64,000 nt of DNA, from the NCBI GenBank assembly GCA_026225395.1, contig JAMFSR010000041.1, forward strand, positions 41,352 through 105,351. Reading direction: 5' to 3'. How positions within the stretch are numbered: the first letter of the stretch is position 1; each line of letters begins with the position of its first letter. The DNA is from Granulicella sapmiensis. GTDB lineage: Bacteria > Acidobacteriota > Terriglobia > Terriglobales > Acidobacteriaceae. The notes under the pieces are model-generated. The model did not search any database and was not told the origin of the DNA. It was given only the letters and a program-made list of their open reading frames with translations. Below are positions 63,567 through 64,000 of this stretch, one piece after another. A program made the translations under genes and the position numbers.

Positions 63567-64000
63567 ATGACGACACGCCCCTTCGTACCCTTTCGAAAGA
63601 TTTCTCTCCTCTGCGGGCTATTGCTGTTCCTGGATGCGCCGCGCGTGCTGAAAGGACAGCCCCCACCGGACGCTGTTGCAGCGTTCGACTCCTATAGCAA
63701 GGCGGTGGAGCGCCGGATCGAGCAACAGCATCAGTCGGCCAGTGCCTTCCTGGCTCCTGCGGATATTGCGTGGGAGCGCCTGCGAAAAGGAGAGTTGAGC
63801 TTCGAACAACTGGCTCCTTCGAGCACCGCAAACCTTCCCGAAGCGTTACTGCATCACTGGCGCGGGACGGCGTTTGCTCCTGGAGCAACGGCGTCGGACT
63901 TCGAAGGCTTGATGCGCAACTTCAGCTCCTATCCGCAGCACTTTTCTCCCGAAGTGCTGCAGGCAAGAGTCGTGCGTGAGGATGGGAACCGCATGCAGGC
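63567..64000 (+). CDS. Secreted protein of unknown function, 5' part (runs off the window)
   Basis: The frame is open from ATG 63567 (or 63558) to the window end, giving at least 144 residues. A signal-like start (TTRPFVPFRKISLLCGLLLF) is followed by a helical, Gln/Ala-rich region (AAFDSYSKAVERRIEQQHQS) and LHHWRGTAFAPGATASDFEG. It is divergent from the winged-helix regulator, so the two may form a regulator-target pair. No family is named with confidence. Confidence 0.65.
   Translation, partial: MTTRPFVPFRKISLLCGLLLFLDAPRVLKGQPPPDAVAAFDSYSKAVERRIEQQHQSASAFLAPADIAWERLRKGELSFEQLAPSSTANLPEALLHHWRGTAFAPGATASDFEGLMRNFSSYPQHFSPEVLQARVVREDGNRMQ

Overview
The window looks like a chromosomal segment of an Acidobacteriota bacterium, most likely the Terriglobia/Acidobacteriaceae group (Granulicella, Terriglobus, Edaphobacter and relatives). 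The markers are two very long Oar-like TonB-dependent receptors with an N-terminal carboxypeptidase-regulatory domain, an acidobacterial VWFA-related protein, many secreted polysaccharide-active enzymes, and intergenic space filled with short palindromic and period-7 repeats. I see no rRNA, tRNA, CRISPR array, transposase or phage gene. The genus is inference.

Left half (1-31.3 kb): tail of a sugar-type ABC substrate-binding protein; rhaT rhamnose/H+ symporter; a TonB receptor; a heme pair (ferrochelatase hemH and protoporphyrinogen oxidase hemY); a YqjI-like PadR metal regulator; a small four-Cys protein; an alpha/beta hydrolase; an MqnC-like protein that lacks the radical-SAM core; a VWA protein; an AbrB/PIN toxin-antitoxin pair; a GT2 synthase with a probable CTG start; a DUF4160/DUF2442 pair; an outer-membrane barrel; yggS; a GH28 pectinase; cydAB; guaA; leuS; small membrane and secreted proteins; and a carboxylesterase.

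Right half (31.3-64 kb): endonuclease IV, DUF6526, a CysJ-like FAD/NADPH reductase, a CzcBAC-type metal efflux operon, a Tat-exported amidase and sulfatase, a second TonB receptor next to a GH36 alpha-galactosidase, a GH78 rhamnosidase remnant beside a lipoprotein/YjbH pair, alaC, a TetR-controlled AcrAB-OprM-type efflux operon, a membrane-anchored winged-helix regulator and a secreted protein cut by the window end. RhaT, GH28, GH36, the GH78 remnant, the sulfatase and the two TonB receptors together suggest plant-polysaccharide (pectin-like) scavenging. hemH, hemY and cydAB together support high-affinity respiration.

The most unusual content is non-coding. (1) A two-hairpin repeat occurs at least six times; its first stem covaries and its second is CGTTTGC-tetraloop-GCAAACG. 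It sits between hemH and hemY, around and inside cydAB, and once inside the hemH reading frame. (2) Period-7 arrays lie at gene ends, inside hemY and at one start codon. (3) A REP family carrying GGATTAG next to a GGGC..GCCC stem points one way in the left half and the other way in the right half. (4) G/C strand bias flips at about 31.3 kb regardless of gene orientation. Points 3 and 4 are consistent with a replication origin or an inversion boundary near 31 kb.
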